The notes below the pieces were generated by a model that was not told where the DNA came from, searched no databases, and saw only the letters and a program-made list of their open reading frames with translations. 64,000 nucleotides of DNA from Planctomycetota bacterium (GTDB taxonomy: Bacteria > Planctomycetota > Phycisphaerae > Phycisphaerales > UBA1924): positions 37,218 to 101,217 of the forward strand of contig JAFLCN010000015.1 in assembly GCA_017303555.1 (NCBI GenBank), given 5' to 3'. A program made the position numbers and the translations under genes. The stretch's first letter is position 1. Every line of letters begins with the position of its first letter. Of the stretch, positions 44,876 through 54,504 are shown piece by piece.

Positions 44876-46627
44876 TCAGCCCACCGGCGACTTCCCCTCG
44901 CGCAGAGCCTGAAGGAGTTGCACCAGCCGCTGACCCGACGCCTTCGGCACGCCCGCTGTATTCAGGATGCCGCCGAACGGCATCTCCGGCGTTCTCGCAC
45001 CGGGTGCCGCGTCCGCCAGATCCTGCCAGCAGATGCTCTGCACGCTCGGCTTCGACACCAGGATCGAGAGCACGTCGGCCAGCCAATCGGCCTGCGCCGC
45101 TTCCGACCACGGACCCCGCCACCGGCCCGCGGCGTGCTCCCTCGCCGCAATCACAACCTGATCGTCCTCGTCGTCCGCCTCTTTCTTCGCCGGAATCGCC
45201 ACCGATACCGGAGCGCTTGGCGCTCCCACCGCCGTGATGTGCAGCGGACGCTCCATCGCGGCGTACCGGTCGATCAACGAAGAAATCATCATGAGATCGC
45301 GTGTCGCCTGCCCCGAAGCCGGCGCCCCAAGCTGCAATCGCAGCCCCAGTCCGTCCACGCCCAAACCCAGATTGAGAACGCTCTCCGCATAGAACGTCGG
45401 GGGCAGGCTCTTGCGGTCGTGCGCGAAGTACTCGCCCCACGGCTCCTGCACCTCGACCACAATCTTGCCTTGCGGATGGATCTTCTTCGTCAGCAGGATG
45501 CAAACCTTGGTCAGGTCCATGATCTGCTCGTAGCTGAGCTTCACGTTCGAGTTGACGTGGAAGCCCGAGCAGACGGTCCACCGTGTCACCGTGCGACGAT
45601 ACCGCGTCACCACCTGCGTGATGTGCTCGACCATCATGTCGCGCAGCGTTTCGTAGTCGTTCTCCCAGATGTAGATCCACTCCGGCAGGCAGGCGGCCCG
45701 CAGGTCGAGGATCGGACCCGCGTTCACCTGCTTCTTCGCCGTGCGCACCGCCCACTCGATCCAGCGATCGGTTGAGGTAAAACTCAGCTTGCCTTCCGCG
45801 GGCTCGAGATCGCTCCACCGGACCGGCATGTGCACGAAATCAAACGCCGAACCCGCCTTCATCAGCGGCTCGGCATATTGCAGCGGATTGATCGCCACGC
45901 CGATCTGCGGCGCGCCGGGAACCACCGCCGTTCCCATCCCGGGGACGACAACGTGCTGCCCCGCCGGCGGCGGATCCCCGATCAGCTTCGTATACCGGGC
46001 CTTTGCCTCTTCGTACACCCTGCCCGACAAACGCGCGGGAATCTCGCGCACCGCGTTCATCAGGCTGAGCTTCTCCGAGACATCGAGCGCGATCGCCAAC
46101 GCTTCCCACGCCAGCTTGTCCGCCCATGCCCGGGGGCTTTGCTGGCCCGGCGCCACATTCGTGCCCGCGCCGGAGCGGTCGGCCACCAACGCCTCGCCGA
46201 ATTTCAGTCTTGCCGATTCCAGTTGCACAAGCGCCGGGTGATCGGGGGCGAGTTCGAACATCCCCCACTCTTCGAGCTTGTTGAGCGTCAACATGATCCG
46301 ATGACGCGCCAGTTCAAGGCTCAGCAGATACGGCTCTTCCCGCTTGGGAAGAAAGCACGTCCTCAGCATCAACTGCCCCAGCGAAGGGCTCGGCGTCGGC
46401 AATCCGGGCACGCCCGGCGAAGACGGCACCGACGGCGGAGCCGGAACTTCCACCTGCAGACAGATTCCCGCGGCCTCGGGCCCGGTCTTCGCGCACCGGA
46501 TCAGCCCGCCCTCAAAGCGGATCTCCGCCTGCGTGGGCATGTCGTCGTTGCCGATGAGATGTTCGCCACGCAGCTCGAAGCTGGTTCTGGGCAGGCCCGC
46601 GGAATCAAAGACGGCAAAGCTGAACAT
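44876..46627 (-). CDS. GH10-like protein lacking catalytic glutamates
   Basis: A 583-aa protein. The N-terminal 230 residues are unassigned. From about 245 a GH10 xylanase-like barrel is recognisable: FVHMPVRWSDLEPAEGKLSF, LDLRAACLPEWI, then YRRTVTRWTVCSGFHVNS where xylanases have W-D-V-V-N-E, and HITAVGAP where they have I-T-E-L-D. Neither catalytic Glu is present. The end (VQSICWQDLADA) matches the last GH10 strand. No signal peptide is seen, so it is probably cytoplasmic and non-catalytic, perhaps a glycan-binding or structural protein. Confidence 0.72.
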   Translation of the reverse strand: MFSFAVFDSAGLPRTSFELRGEHLIGNDDMPTQAEIRFEGGLIRCAKTGPEAAGICLQVEVPAPPSVPSSPGVPGLPTPSPSLGQLMLRTCFLPKREEPYLLSLELARHRIMLTLNKLEEWGMFELAPDHPALVQLESARLKFGEALVADRSGAGTNVAPGQQSPRAWADKLAWEALAIALDVSEKLSLMNAVREIPARLSGRVYEEAKARYTKLIGDPPPAGQHVVVPGMGTAVVPGAPQIGVAINPLQYAEPLMKAGSAFDFVHMPVRWSDLEPAEGKLSFTSTDRWIEWAVRTAKKQVNAGPILDLRAACLPEWIYIWENDYETLRDMMVEHITQVVTRYRRTVTRWTVCSGFHVNSNVKLSYEQIMDLTKVCILLTKKIHPQGKIVVEVQEPWGEYFAHDRKSLPPTFYAESVLNLGLGVDGLGLRLQLGAPASGQATRDLMMISSLIDRYAAMERPLHITAVGAPSAPVSVAIPAKKEADDEDDQVVIAAREHAAGRWRGPWSEAAQADWLADVLSILVSKPSVQSICWQDLADAAPGARTPEMPFGGILNTAGVPKASGQRLVQLLQALREGKSPVG

Positions 46628-46821
46628 TCCGGCGCGGGCTCCCGCTCAATTCCTTCAGAAAGATGAGCGGGGAGTGTACGGCACGAAGCGACTCACCCGC
46701 ACGATTCCCGGCGTGTAACCTAGCGGGGTCCCTCGCAAGTTCGTGTACTGTCGGGATTTTCACCCTTTCTGAAACCCGCCGATTCTCTCTTTTTCTTTCT
46801 CCCAAGCCGCCCCACACCGCC

Positions 46822-47784
46822 ATGACCAGCCCCTCCGAACGCCCTGTCACCGAAACCGACCTGAACCTCCCCGGCAAGCGTTCGGGCAAGGTCCGCGACA
46901 TTTACGACCTTCCCCCAGACGCATCCGGCCCACGCCTGCTCATCATCGCGACAGACCGGATCTCCGCCTTCGACGTCGTCATGCCGACGCCCATCCCCGG
47001 CAAGGGCCGCCTGCTCACCCAGCTCTCGACGTTCTGGCTTTCGCTCATTTCCGCCGCCGGAATCTCGGAGACGCACTTCCTTTCCTCCGACGTCGAATCG
47101 GTCCCTCAGGATGCCTTCCGCGGGTCGAGCCTGACTCCGGCGGACCTCAAAGGCCGCATGACGGTCGCCCGCAAGGCCCGCGTCGTCCCGATCGAGTGCG
47201 TTGTCCGAGGCTATCTGGAAGGCTCCGGCTGGAAGGAGTATCAACAGTCCGGCACGGTCTGCGGCGTCTCCCTCCCCCGGGGCCTGCGCCAGTGCGAACG
47301 CCTCCCCGAACCGATCTTCACGCCCGCAACCAAGGAAGAATTCGGGAAACACGACGAGAACGTTTCCTTCGAGCGGGCGTGCACCCTGGTGGGTGAACGC
47401 ACCATGAACCGCCTGCGCGAAAAATCGCTCGCCATCTACAAGCTGGCGAGCGAACATGCCGCGGCACGCGGGATCATCATCGCCGATACCAAGTTTGAGT
47501 TCGGGTTCGCAACGGCCCCCGCGGACCCGAATGCAGAAGCCGATCCGATCCTCGTGGACGAGGCGCTCACGCCGGATAGCTCGCGGTTCTGGCCCGCGGC
47601 AACCTACTCGCCGGGCCGGGCGCAGCAGAGCTACGACAAGCAGTTCCTCCGCGAGTATCTGGAAACCCTGGTCGCCGCCGGCCGCTGGAACAAGCAGAGC
47701 CCCGGCCCCGAGCTGCCTCCGGACGTCACCGCCGGAACGCGTGCAAAGTACCAGTCGGCCCTGGAAACCCTGACCCGTCCTTGA
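46822..47784 (+). CDS. purC: SAICAR synthase (purine biosynthesis)
   Basis: Joins CAIR with aspartate using ATP in step 8 of purine synthesis. About 320 aa, the longer (Ade1-like) form. SGKVRDIYDLP is the nucleotide-binding hairpin, IIATDRISAFDVVMPTPIPGKG the Gly-rich and catalytic region, VPIECVVRGYLEGSGWKEY the second signature, and DTKFEFGFA with VDEALTPDSSRFW the C-terminal one. The start at 46822 matches the family. Its stop lies 4 nt from the stop of the convergent next gene. Confidence 0.96.
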   Translation: MTSPSERPVTETDLNLPGKRSGKVRDIYDLPPDASGPRLLIIATDRISAFDVVMPTPIPGKGRLLTQLSTFWLSLISAAGISETHFLSSDVESVPQDAFRGSSLTPADLKGRMTVARKARVVPIECVVRGYLEGSGWKEYQQSGTVCGVSLPRGLRQCERLPEPIFTPATKEEFGKHDENVSFERACTLVGERTMNRLREKSLAIYKLASEHAAARGIIIADTKFEFGFATAPADPNAEADPILVDEALTPDSSRFWPAATYSPGRAQQSYDKQFLREYLETLVAAGRWNKQSPGPELPPDVTAGTRAKYQSALETLTRP

Positions 47785-47788
47785 GCGG

Positions 47789-49777
47789 TCACTTCTGCTC
47801 GAGCTGCAGGTTCTTCTCGGCCTTCTTCTTGCGGTAGTCCTCGATCATCTTGCGGTGCTCGGCCATGCCGGGCGGCTCGATGAAGAGGCTGTCGAAGCGC
47901 TCGCCGTTCACTGCGAGTTCGGGATTCTCGGGATCGCGGAACCGCTCGATGACGATGTCGAACGCGAACCGGCGAAGATCGTCCGGCGCGGCCTTGAAAG
48001 CGGTCGCCGCCTGATCGAGGCTCAGCAGGCTCATGAACTGCACGAACGTCGCACCGGCCTGAATCCGGAAGTCCGGCTCCATGACGTCCATGCGGGCGTT
48101 GGCCGAATCCACCGAGTTGATATTGCGCTGCACGGTCATAAAGAACCCGTGCGACTTGCTCGCGAAATCCATCTGGCTGCGGAACAGCGTGTCGTCGCTA
48201 TCGAGCAGCGCCGCGAACGCTCCGAGCAACGCCGCCGTGACCTCCGAGACCGCAACGTTCGGCGAACGCTGACGCTCCGCGAGCTGCGCTTTCACGAAAT
48301 CTTCCAGCGGCACGCTGAACTTCTGCGGCCGATCCGGATCGTTCAGATTCATACCCGCCCACGTGCCCAGCTCGCGATAGTACTTCTCCGCAAGCTCGTG
48401 CATGCCCAGCCGGTAGAAATACAGAATGACGTCGGTAAAGAAATTCTCGTAGCCCGCGGAATAGAGCGTGTAGGCGCGATCGGCCGTGTCCCACTTGCTG
48501 CGGCCTACCAGTTCCTGCATGATGTTCGCGTACGACTGCGCGAAGATCGGATCGGGGATCTCCAGGTACATCTCGCCCGCGCCCACGTTGAAGCCCAGGT
48601 AATCGAAGTAGACCTGCCCGTAGCGGTACAGATCCTGCATCGCCTGGATGACCAGGCGGTCGGTGTTCGTGAAATCAAAGTCCTTCTCGCTCCGCTCGGT
48701 TGTTCTGAGCAGCCCGCGTTCCACGCCCTGCGCCGCCCAGTAGAGTGCGTGGGACGCTGGCACGCGCCAGTCGATCGGCCCGTACTTCTCCACGTACCGG
48801 ATCATCTGGGCCGGATCCATGTTGAACTGCGTCTCGAGTACGAACCGGCGCGCAAACGGCAGATACGCCTGCCAGGCCTTCGCGAACTCCGGGTCGCGCA
48901 CCAGCGCCATCATCGCCTTCATCCGCGGGCTCATCGTCCGCTCGGCGATCTTGCCGCTCGCCGATCGCAGCACCGCCTGCACCAGCTCGTACCGGCGCAG
49001 GATGATCATGATCGCGTCCGGCGTCGCCTGCGAATCTTCGCCAATCGCCCCGTGCTCGCCCACATCCGCCTGGAGGCGGTCGAGCAGCGTTCGAACCGAG
49101 GGCGTCGCCTCGATCACTTCCGACAGCTCGCGCGGCGCTTCGGCGATCGGCTTGAGGAACGCCGCGGCCTGCGCGATCGCGTGCTCGCGCGACCGGTCCT
49201 TGAAATCACGCGTCGGGGGCTGACCGAGAACCGTCGTCCACTCTTCCGCCAGCTTCATCTTGTAGTAGCGGTTGGCGTCGTCGGTCACCCCGCCGATCTT
49301 GTGCAGGAAGATCCACGCCAGCTCCTTGTGGAGCAGCATGTCGTTGGGGTTGGCCGCGATCCCTTTGTTGCGAAGGAGCTCGATCCCCTTCTGCACCCAG
49401 TACCATCGCTCCGAACGCGTCTGCGTCGAAACCGAGATGTTGTACGCCATGTTCCACGCGTGGAACACCCACACACGCGGGAAGCGGGGCTGGAGCCTTG
49501 TGATCGCCTCCGCCAGCTGATTCAGCTCGAAGAACTTGCCGTCCTGCTTCAGATCGTTCGCCCGAATCCAGAGGAAGTTGACGAACACGCCCCGAAACGC
49601 GCCAAGCGCGATCCCGAGCGCCACCTGCGGCGGCTGCCCTTCTTCGATCCGGTCCGTGTACGCCAGCTTGTTGCGGCTCGCGATCGAGGCCAGTTGCACC
49701 GAGAACATCACGCTGAACGCGGCGCCGAGCAGTATGCCGGTGAGAGCGACGATCTTGGTTGCATTCAGCCGGAACAT
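47789..49777 (-). CDS. Membrane-anchored TPR-like protein of the SPFH/ABC block
   Basis: A 662-aa protein. One N-terminal membrane helix (about 7-28, KIVALTGILLGAAFSVMFSV) is followed by an all-helical body. LWIRANDLKQDGKFFELNQLAEAITRLQPRFP is typical of a TPR-type solenoid (seen in part as FFELNQLAEAITRL). It is the last gene of the run. Its start lies 20 nt after the permease stop, so it is probably translated from the same message. The start at 49777 puts the helix at the N-terminus. Function unknown. Confidence 0.75.
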   Translation of the reverse strand: MFRLNATKIVALTGILLGAAFSVMFSVQLASIASRNKLAYTDRIEEGQPPQVALGIALGAFRGVFVNFLWIRANDLKQDGKFFELNQLAEAITRLQPRFPRVWVFHAWNMAYNISVSTQTRSERWYWVQKGIELLRNKGIAANPNDMLLHKELAWIFLHKIGGVTDDANRYYKMKLAEEWTTVLGQPPTRDFKDRSREHAIAQAAAFLKPIAEAPRELSEVIEATPSVRTLLDRLQADVGEHGAIGEDSQATPDAIMIILRRYELVQAVLRSASGKIAERTMSPRMKAMMALVRDPEFAKAWQAYLPFARRFVLETQFNMDPAQMIRYVEKYGPIDWRVPASHALYWAAQGVERGLLRTTERSEKDFDFTNTDRLVIQAMQDLYRYGQVYFDYLGFNVGAGEMYLEIPDPIFAQSYANIMQELVGRSKWDTADRAYTLYSAGYENFFTDVILYFYRLGMHELAEKYYRELGTWAGMNLNDPDRPQKFSVPLEDFVKAQLAERQRSPNVAVSEVTAALLGAFAALLDSDDTLFRSQMDFASKSHGFFMTVQRNINSVDSANARMDVMEPDFRIQAGATFVQFMSLLSLDQAATAFKAAPDDLRRFAFDIVIERFRDPENPELAVNGERFDSLFIEPPGMAEHRKMIEDYRKKKAEKNLQLEQK

Positions 49778-49796
49778 CGTGATCCTCTCCACACCT

Positions 49797-51773
49797 CTAG
49801 TTGCCCGAGTAGGTCGCGAGTTCGCGGGATCTGAAGACAAACGAACCCATGGCGAACAAAACAACCGTGAAAGCGATGAGCAGAAGCCCGCCTGTTGCCA
49901 CGCTCGACCACGGCAAGAGCACGCCGTCCACCAGTCTTTGCGCCGGTTTCAGGTCTGCATAAAACTTGAACGGAGCCGATATCCATCCCGCGATGAAATC
50001 GATGAGCAGGTAGAGCGGAACGTCCTTTCCCATATTGTCGGTAACGTTCCAGTTCTCGAGCGATTCGGTGATGAACCGCGAACTCTCGGCAACCAGAAAA
50101 ATCCCGAACGCCGTCAGTGTTGCGACCGAGAACGACAGGAACGTCGCCGAGAAAACGCCGGCCATCGCCAGGAATGCGGTCTTCAGCCACAGCACCGCGA
50201 AGACCCGGAAAAAGTTGACCCGGTAGCTGCCCGCCGCGAAGGACACCTCCAGCGCATCGGCTGCAAAGTAGACCGCCCCTCCGTTCGGCACCCGGTTGAA
50301 GAAGTCGCCATTGACGATACTCACGACGAGTTCGCCGTTGTCGTTGATGACGCCAGGGCTCAGCGTGATGCTGTGGGTCTGCGCGAGCGCCGCCTTCTCG
50401 ACGACCCACGACCCGTTGGCCTCGAACAGAAACGTCAACTTGTACAAAAGGTCGGGCCGGTTGCTGCCTGATTGGGGGCGGAATCGCAGGATGATCGGAA
50501 GCCCGCGTTCCTTGGCTTCTTTCAGGCCGCTGAAGACGTACACGCGATCGCGACCCGGCTCGATCGTGCGGTGCTCGATGAACGCGGCCCCGCGCAGATT
50601 GCCCGCGATTCCCTCGCGATCAGCCGGGTTCTTCCCGAAGTCGGGGCGATTCGCCTGTTCCGCCCGCATGCGGGCATCGACCGCCTCGTTCAGCGCCTTT
50701 TCATCAAATTGCGGTGCATCGGGAAAAACCGAGACCCGCGCCGTGAGGATCTGAGTTTCGAGAATCCGCCGGTCCGGCGAGATGATCGACCCGTCGGTCG
50801 TCAGGAACGCCGCCCGCTCGCCCTGCGCCGGGCTCGATCGCAAGTATTCGGTGAACATGTACACCGCGCCGCCCGTCACGGTCAGGAGCACGGCGGAAAG
50901 CGACACGACGCCCAGCCACTTGCCCAGCACATACTGCCACGACGCGACCGGCTTGGTCACCGTCTGCCAGATCACCCGGTCGCGCTGTTCCGTCGCCACC
51001 GTGTACACCGAAAACAGCACGGTCAGCACCGCGATGATCATGTACGACACGCCCGTGCCGTACTGCAGAAAACTCTGTATCCGATACCGCAGCGCCTGAT
51101 TCGGATCCAGCAGCAAGGGCAGCGCCGCCAGCAGGAACACCAGCAGCACCACGAACACCGCCGAGATCTTCAGCCGGACCGCCTGATCCAGCGTGTTCCG
51201 CGCAACCGAGAAGACCGGGTGCGGCGCCGAAAGCAGCAGCCTCACCGCCGCGATCAACGCCAGAAATATCGCCCACAGCGCACCGGCCCCGACCAGGAAG
51301 ACCACCCACGATCCGATCCCGGGCACCAGCCTCCCAACGAAGAACACCCCCGCCAGCCCGACCGCAATCAGCAGATACCACAGCCCGATCCCCAGCCAGA
51401 TCACCAGAATCATGAACGCCGAGCACGCCAGCACAGGCACGATGACATTCGTCGTCTCGGCCTTTCTCGCCAGAATCTGATTGATCGCCTTCGCGGCGTT
51501 CTTCAGGTTCGATTCCTCCGCCGTCGCCACTTCCGTCGGCACAACCGGCGAGTTCTTGGAATCGGCGTCCGCCTTCTCCTTCGCCTCCGCGGCCGGATCG
51601 ACGCTCGGAGCCCTCGACTCGATCTCGACCCTCGGGGCTTCCACCTTGTGCATCACCGCATAGGTCACAAGCCCCGCGCCCGTGGCAAGAACCACCACGG
51701 CCGTCGCGATGAGCTTGAAGAGCCGCGATTTCTGAACATGATCCAGCAGCCGGATGCGTTCGCCAAAGGTCAC
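49797..51773 (-). CDS. ABC-2-type transporter permease
   Basis: A 658-aa permease. A cytoplasmic-like start and one helix (about 20-40) lead to a charged linker (60-95). Pairs of helices follow near 108-160 and 195-265. Then comes TEQRDRVIWQTVTKPVASWQYVLGKWLGV, the coupling region, seen here as VTKPVASWQYVLGKWLG. A large extracytoplasmic domain (about 315-525) and terminal helices complete it. The coupling segment resembles VISKPISRWIVVLGKFIG in the permease at 58042-59397. It overlaps the ATPase gene by ATGA. Confidence 0.82.
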   Translation of the reverse strand: MTFGERIRLLDHVQKSRLFKLIATAVVVLATGAGLVTYAVMHKVEAPRVEIESRAPSVDPAAEAKEKADADSKNSPVVPTEVATAEESNLKNAAKAINQILARKAETTNVIVPVLACSAFMILVIWLGIGLWYLLIAVGLAGVFFVGRLVPGIGSWVVFLVGAGALWAIFLALIAAVRLLLSAPHPVFSVARNTLDQAVRLKISAVFVVLLVFLLAALPLLLDPNQALRYRIQSFLQYGTGVSYMIIAVLTVLFSVYTVATEQRDRVIWQTVTKPVASWQYVLGKWLGVVSLSAVLLTVTGGAVYMFTEYLRSSPAQGERAAFLTTDGSIISPDRRILETQILTARVSVFPDAPQFDEKALNEAVDARMRAEQANRPDFGKNPADREGIAGNLRGAAFIEHRTIEPGRDRVYVFSGLKEAKERGLPIILRFRPQSGSNRPDLLYKLTFLFEANGSWVVEKAALAQTHSITLSPGVINDNGELVVSIVNGDFFNRVPNGGAVYFAADALEVSFAAGSYRVNFFRVFAVLWLKTAFLAMAGVFSATFLSFSVATLTAFGIFLVAESSRFITESLENWNVTDNMGKDVPLYLLIDFIAGWISAPFKFYADLKPAQRLVDGVLLPWSSVATGGLLLIAFTVVLFAMGSFVFRSRELATYSGN

Positions 51774-53041
51774 GCGCCGCTCCTCCCCGAGTTGCCCGAG
51801 GCTCCGTCACCCCCCGTGCCCCCCGTCCCCCCCAGAAGCTTCGAGATCATGTCGTTGTCCGCTTCCGGCGCCTTCGGCATCGGCGCCTGTTCAATCGGAC
51901 GCGCGGGTTCCCGCACCGAAGCGCCGGGCGCCTTGTCCGTTGTCAGCGTGCCGATCAGGTCCGAATCCGGTCCGGTCGGCGCCTTCGGCGCGGGCGCAGG
52001 TTGCTGCACGACAGCCGCCGACGGTGCGGGTGCATCGCTCGTCAGTTTCTCGATCAGCGATTCGCCGGTCTGCGCCGCTTCGTTGCCCAGCAGGAACGCC
52101 GCGGTCGGTCCGCCCGCCTGCGCGCCCGACGTCGCGATCCGATTCGCGCGCGCCTTCTCGACGATCTCGAGGAAAAACTCTTCCAGCTTCTGCCGCGGCC
52201 GCGCGACACGCCGGATGCTCTTGCTCCCGCCGGTCCTCCGGCGGATCACCGCGTCGATCTCGGCGACGGTCGCCTCGTCCAGCGCATCCGATTCGATCGT
52301 CGTGCGGTCTTCGACCTCGAGCAGCGAATCGCACGTTCCTTCTTCGCGCTTCTGGCCACCGTACAGCACGATCATCCGGTCCACGCAGTCCTCGACGTCC
52401 GCCAGCAGGTGACTCGAAAGCAGGATCGTCTTGCCCCGTCTCCCAAGCTCGATGATCAGATCCTTCACCTGCCGCGTGCCGACCGGATCAAGTCCCGTCG
52501 TCGGCTCGTCCAGAATCAGGAAGTCCGGGTCGTTGATCAGCGCCTGCGCAATGCCGATTCGGCGCTGCATGCCCTTCGAGTAATCGCGGACCTGCCGGAA
52601 CTGGGCTCCCGACAAGCCCACCATGTCGATCAACTCGTCGATGCGGCGCTGCCTCGTGCGATAATCAAGCTGAAACAGCTTCGCGTAGTAATCCAGCGTT
52701 TCCCGAGCGTTCAGGAACTGGTACAGGTACGACTCCTCGGGCAGGTAGCCGATCCGCCGCTTCACCGCAACATCCGTCGGCGACTTCCCGAAGATCGCCA
52801 CCCGCCCGCTCGTCGGATGCAGCAGCCCGAGCATGATCTTGATCGTCGTTGACTTGCCCGAGCCGTTCGGTCCGAGCAGCCCGAACACCTCGCGCGGCCG
52901 CACCTCGAAAGTCAGGTTCTCGACCGCCCGCGCGCTCTGCCGGAGCCAGAAGTCCTTGAAAACCTTCGTCAGGTTCTGGCACATCACGACGGATTGGCCA
53001 TCCCCCGCGATCCGCTCCTGAGTTTGCTGAGCCGAAACCAT
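51770..53041 (-). CDS. ABC transporter ATP-binding protein with long C-terminal extension
   Basis: Powers the adjacent permease. 423 aa. Walker A is GLLGPNGSGKSTTIKIM, the Q-loop region is GYLPEESYLY, the signature is YSKGMQRRIGIAQAL, Walker B is FLILDEPTTGLDP and the switch His is in LLSSHLLADVEDC. Residues beyond about 260 are an Ala/Pro-rich extension ending in a Gly-rich tail, longer than in most ABC-2 ATPases. The stop overlaps the permease start, so the two are translationally coupled. Confidence 0.93.
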   Translation of the reverse strand: MVSAQQTQERIAGDGQSVVMCQNLTKVFKDFWLRQSARAVENLTFEVRPREVFGLLGPNGSGKSTTIKIMLGLLHPTSGRVAIFGKSPTDVAVKRRIGYLPEESYLYQFLNARETLDYYAKLFQLDYRTRQRRIDELIDMVGLSGAQFRQVRDYSKGMQRRIGIAQALINDPDFLILDEPTTGLDPVGTRQVKDLIIELGRRGKTILLSSHLLADVEDCVDRMIVLYGGQKREEGTCDSLLEVEDRTTIESDALDEATVAEIDAVIRRRTGGSKSIRRVARPRQKLEEFFLEIVEKARANRIATSGAQAGGPTAAFLLGNEAAQTGESLIEKLTSDAPAPSAAVVQQPAPAPKAPTGPDSDLIGTLTTDKAPGASVREPARPIEQAPMPKAPEADNDMISKLLGGTGGTGGDGASGNSGRSGA

Positions 53042-53076
53042 GTCGTTCTCCGGCCGGCGAACGGGCTGCCCCCGTC

Positions 53077-54504
53077 TTACTGGCTCATCGTGGACTTGGG
53101 TGTGGTGTTGAACTCGGTCGCACGCTGCGCCGCCTCGCGCTCCGCACGGGCTTTTTCAGCCGCTTCGCGCCGAGCAACCGTCTCGCGACGCTTGGCCTGG
53201 TCGAAGTCTTCCGTAATCTGCACTTCCAGCGTCCGCACGTTCTGCGGCACAACCAGCAACTGCACGCTGTCGCGCTCGAGGAACGCCGAGAGCGCTTCCG
53301 ACCATTCCCGGTTCAGCATCACGCTCGGGTTCGAGCGGTACTGCGACAGCTTCGCACGGAAGCTCGCAAGCTCCGCCCGACGCTGGTTCACCACCTCGCC
53401 CTTGTACTGGTACGCCTCGCTGATCATCCGCGCGACTTCACCGGACGTCTTGTTCTCGACCACCGCGCCGTCCACGGTCACGGGCCGACCATCGAGCATC
53501 AGGTTGATCTTCGCGAGGATCTCGTCCTTCGCCTTCGTGTCCCCGTTCGTCACCGCGAGCTCGTACGCATCGATCTGCTTGATCAGGAAGGGCTGGATCT
53601 CGCCCGCCTGCGCGTTGAACAACTGGTTGACATCCGTCTCCGCCTGCTCGATCGCCTTGCGCGCCTTCGACGCCGCCGACTGCACGCTGTTGAACGCCTC
53701 TCGGACATACATCGGGGGCGTGATGCTCGTGAGCTGGAACTGCTGAATCTCGATCCCCGACTCCAGCTCGTTGAGCTGCTGCTGCGCGATCGACTTCGCC
53801 GTCTCCGCCACGTGCCCCGTCTCGCCCGCCGACTGCTTCAGCAGGTCCTCAACCCTGGTCTGCGCAACCGCACGCACGATCCCGTTCGCCGCCGCCGCCG
53901 TCACGATCTGCCGCTCCTGGTCCTTCAGCATGTTCGCCGCGAAGGATTCCGGACGCGTCCTCTGATACTTGATGCTCCACTGCGCGTGCGCAAGGTTCGC
54001 GTCCGCCGTGATGAGCGAACCGTCGTTGTCGGGCTTCAGCCGCGGATCCTTGCTCAGGTTCTCGATCGACCGGGCCTTGTTCTTCTCGTCCACCATCGGC
54101 CAGAACTGCGAATCGAGCGTGATGCTCTCCGAGCCCGTATCCACCTTCACCAGTTCACCGATGGGGAACGGCCACGAGAGCTGGAAGCCCGGGGGCAGGT
54201 TCGCCGCCTGCACGCGCCCGAAGACCAGCCGGATCGCCCGCTGCCCCTCGCGCACCGACTGCAGACCGCTCGCCAGGAACAGCACAAACAGCACGATCAT
54301 CGACATCTGCACGATGCGCAGCGTCACGGCGAGCGCATCCGACAGCGACTTGTTGGCCGTCGCCATCAGGTCGTCGGTCGATTGCACCGGCTGCCCGCCG
54401 GACCGCGAGAGCTGCACGCTCGCGCGCCGGGCGCTCACCGGCTGCCCGGTCTCGCCGTCGTCCGGCGATCGCACCAACCCGGTTGGTTCAAATGCTTCGT
54501 TCAC
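53077..54504 (-). CDS. SPFH/band 7 protein, third of the cluster
   Basis: A 475-aa protein with a membrane helix near 63-83 (MSMIVLFVLFLASGL), then an SPFH domain (VREGQRAIRLVFGRV, PPGFQLSWPFPIGELVKVDTG in part). A long helical, probably coiled-coil region follows from about 255, with ARREAAEKARAEREAAQRA near the end. HflK/HflC-type proteins form membrane cages around FtsH. Its start overlaps the stop of the HflC-like gene (ATGA). An acidic/polar N-terminal tail of 60 aa is unusual. Confidence 0.85.
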   Translation of the reverse strand: MNEAFEPTGLVRSPDDGETGQPVSARRASVQLSRSGGQPVQSTDDLMATANKSLSDALAVTLRIVQMSMIVLFVLFLASGLQSVREGQRAIRLVFGRVQAANLPPGFQLSWPFPIGELVKVDTGSESITLDSQFWPMVDEKNKARSIENLSKDPRLKPDNDGSLITADANLAHAQWSIKYQRTRPESFAANMLKDQERQIVTAAAANGIVRAVAQTRVEDLLKQSAGETGHVAETAKSIAQQQLNELESGIEIQQFQLTSITPPMYVREAFNSVQSAASKARKAIEQAETDVNQLFNAQAGEIQPFLIKQIDAYELAVTNGDTKAKDEILAKINLMLDGRPVTVDGAVVENKTSGEVARMISEAYQYKGEVVNQRRAELASFRAKLSQYRSNPSVMLNREWSEALSAFLERDSVQLLVVPQNVRTLEVQITEDFDQAKRRETVARREAAEKARAEREAAQRATEFNTTPKSTMSQ

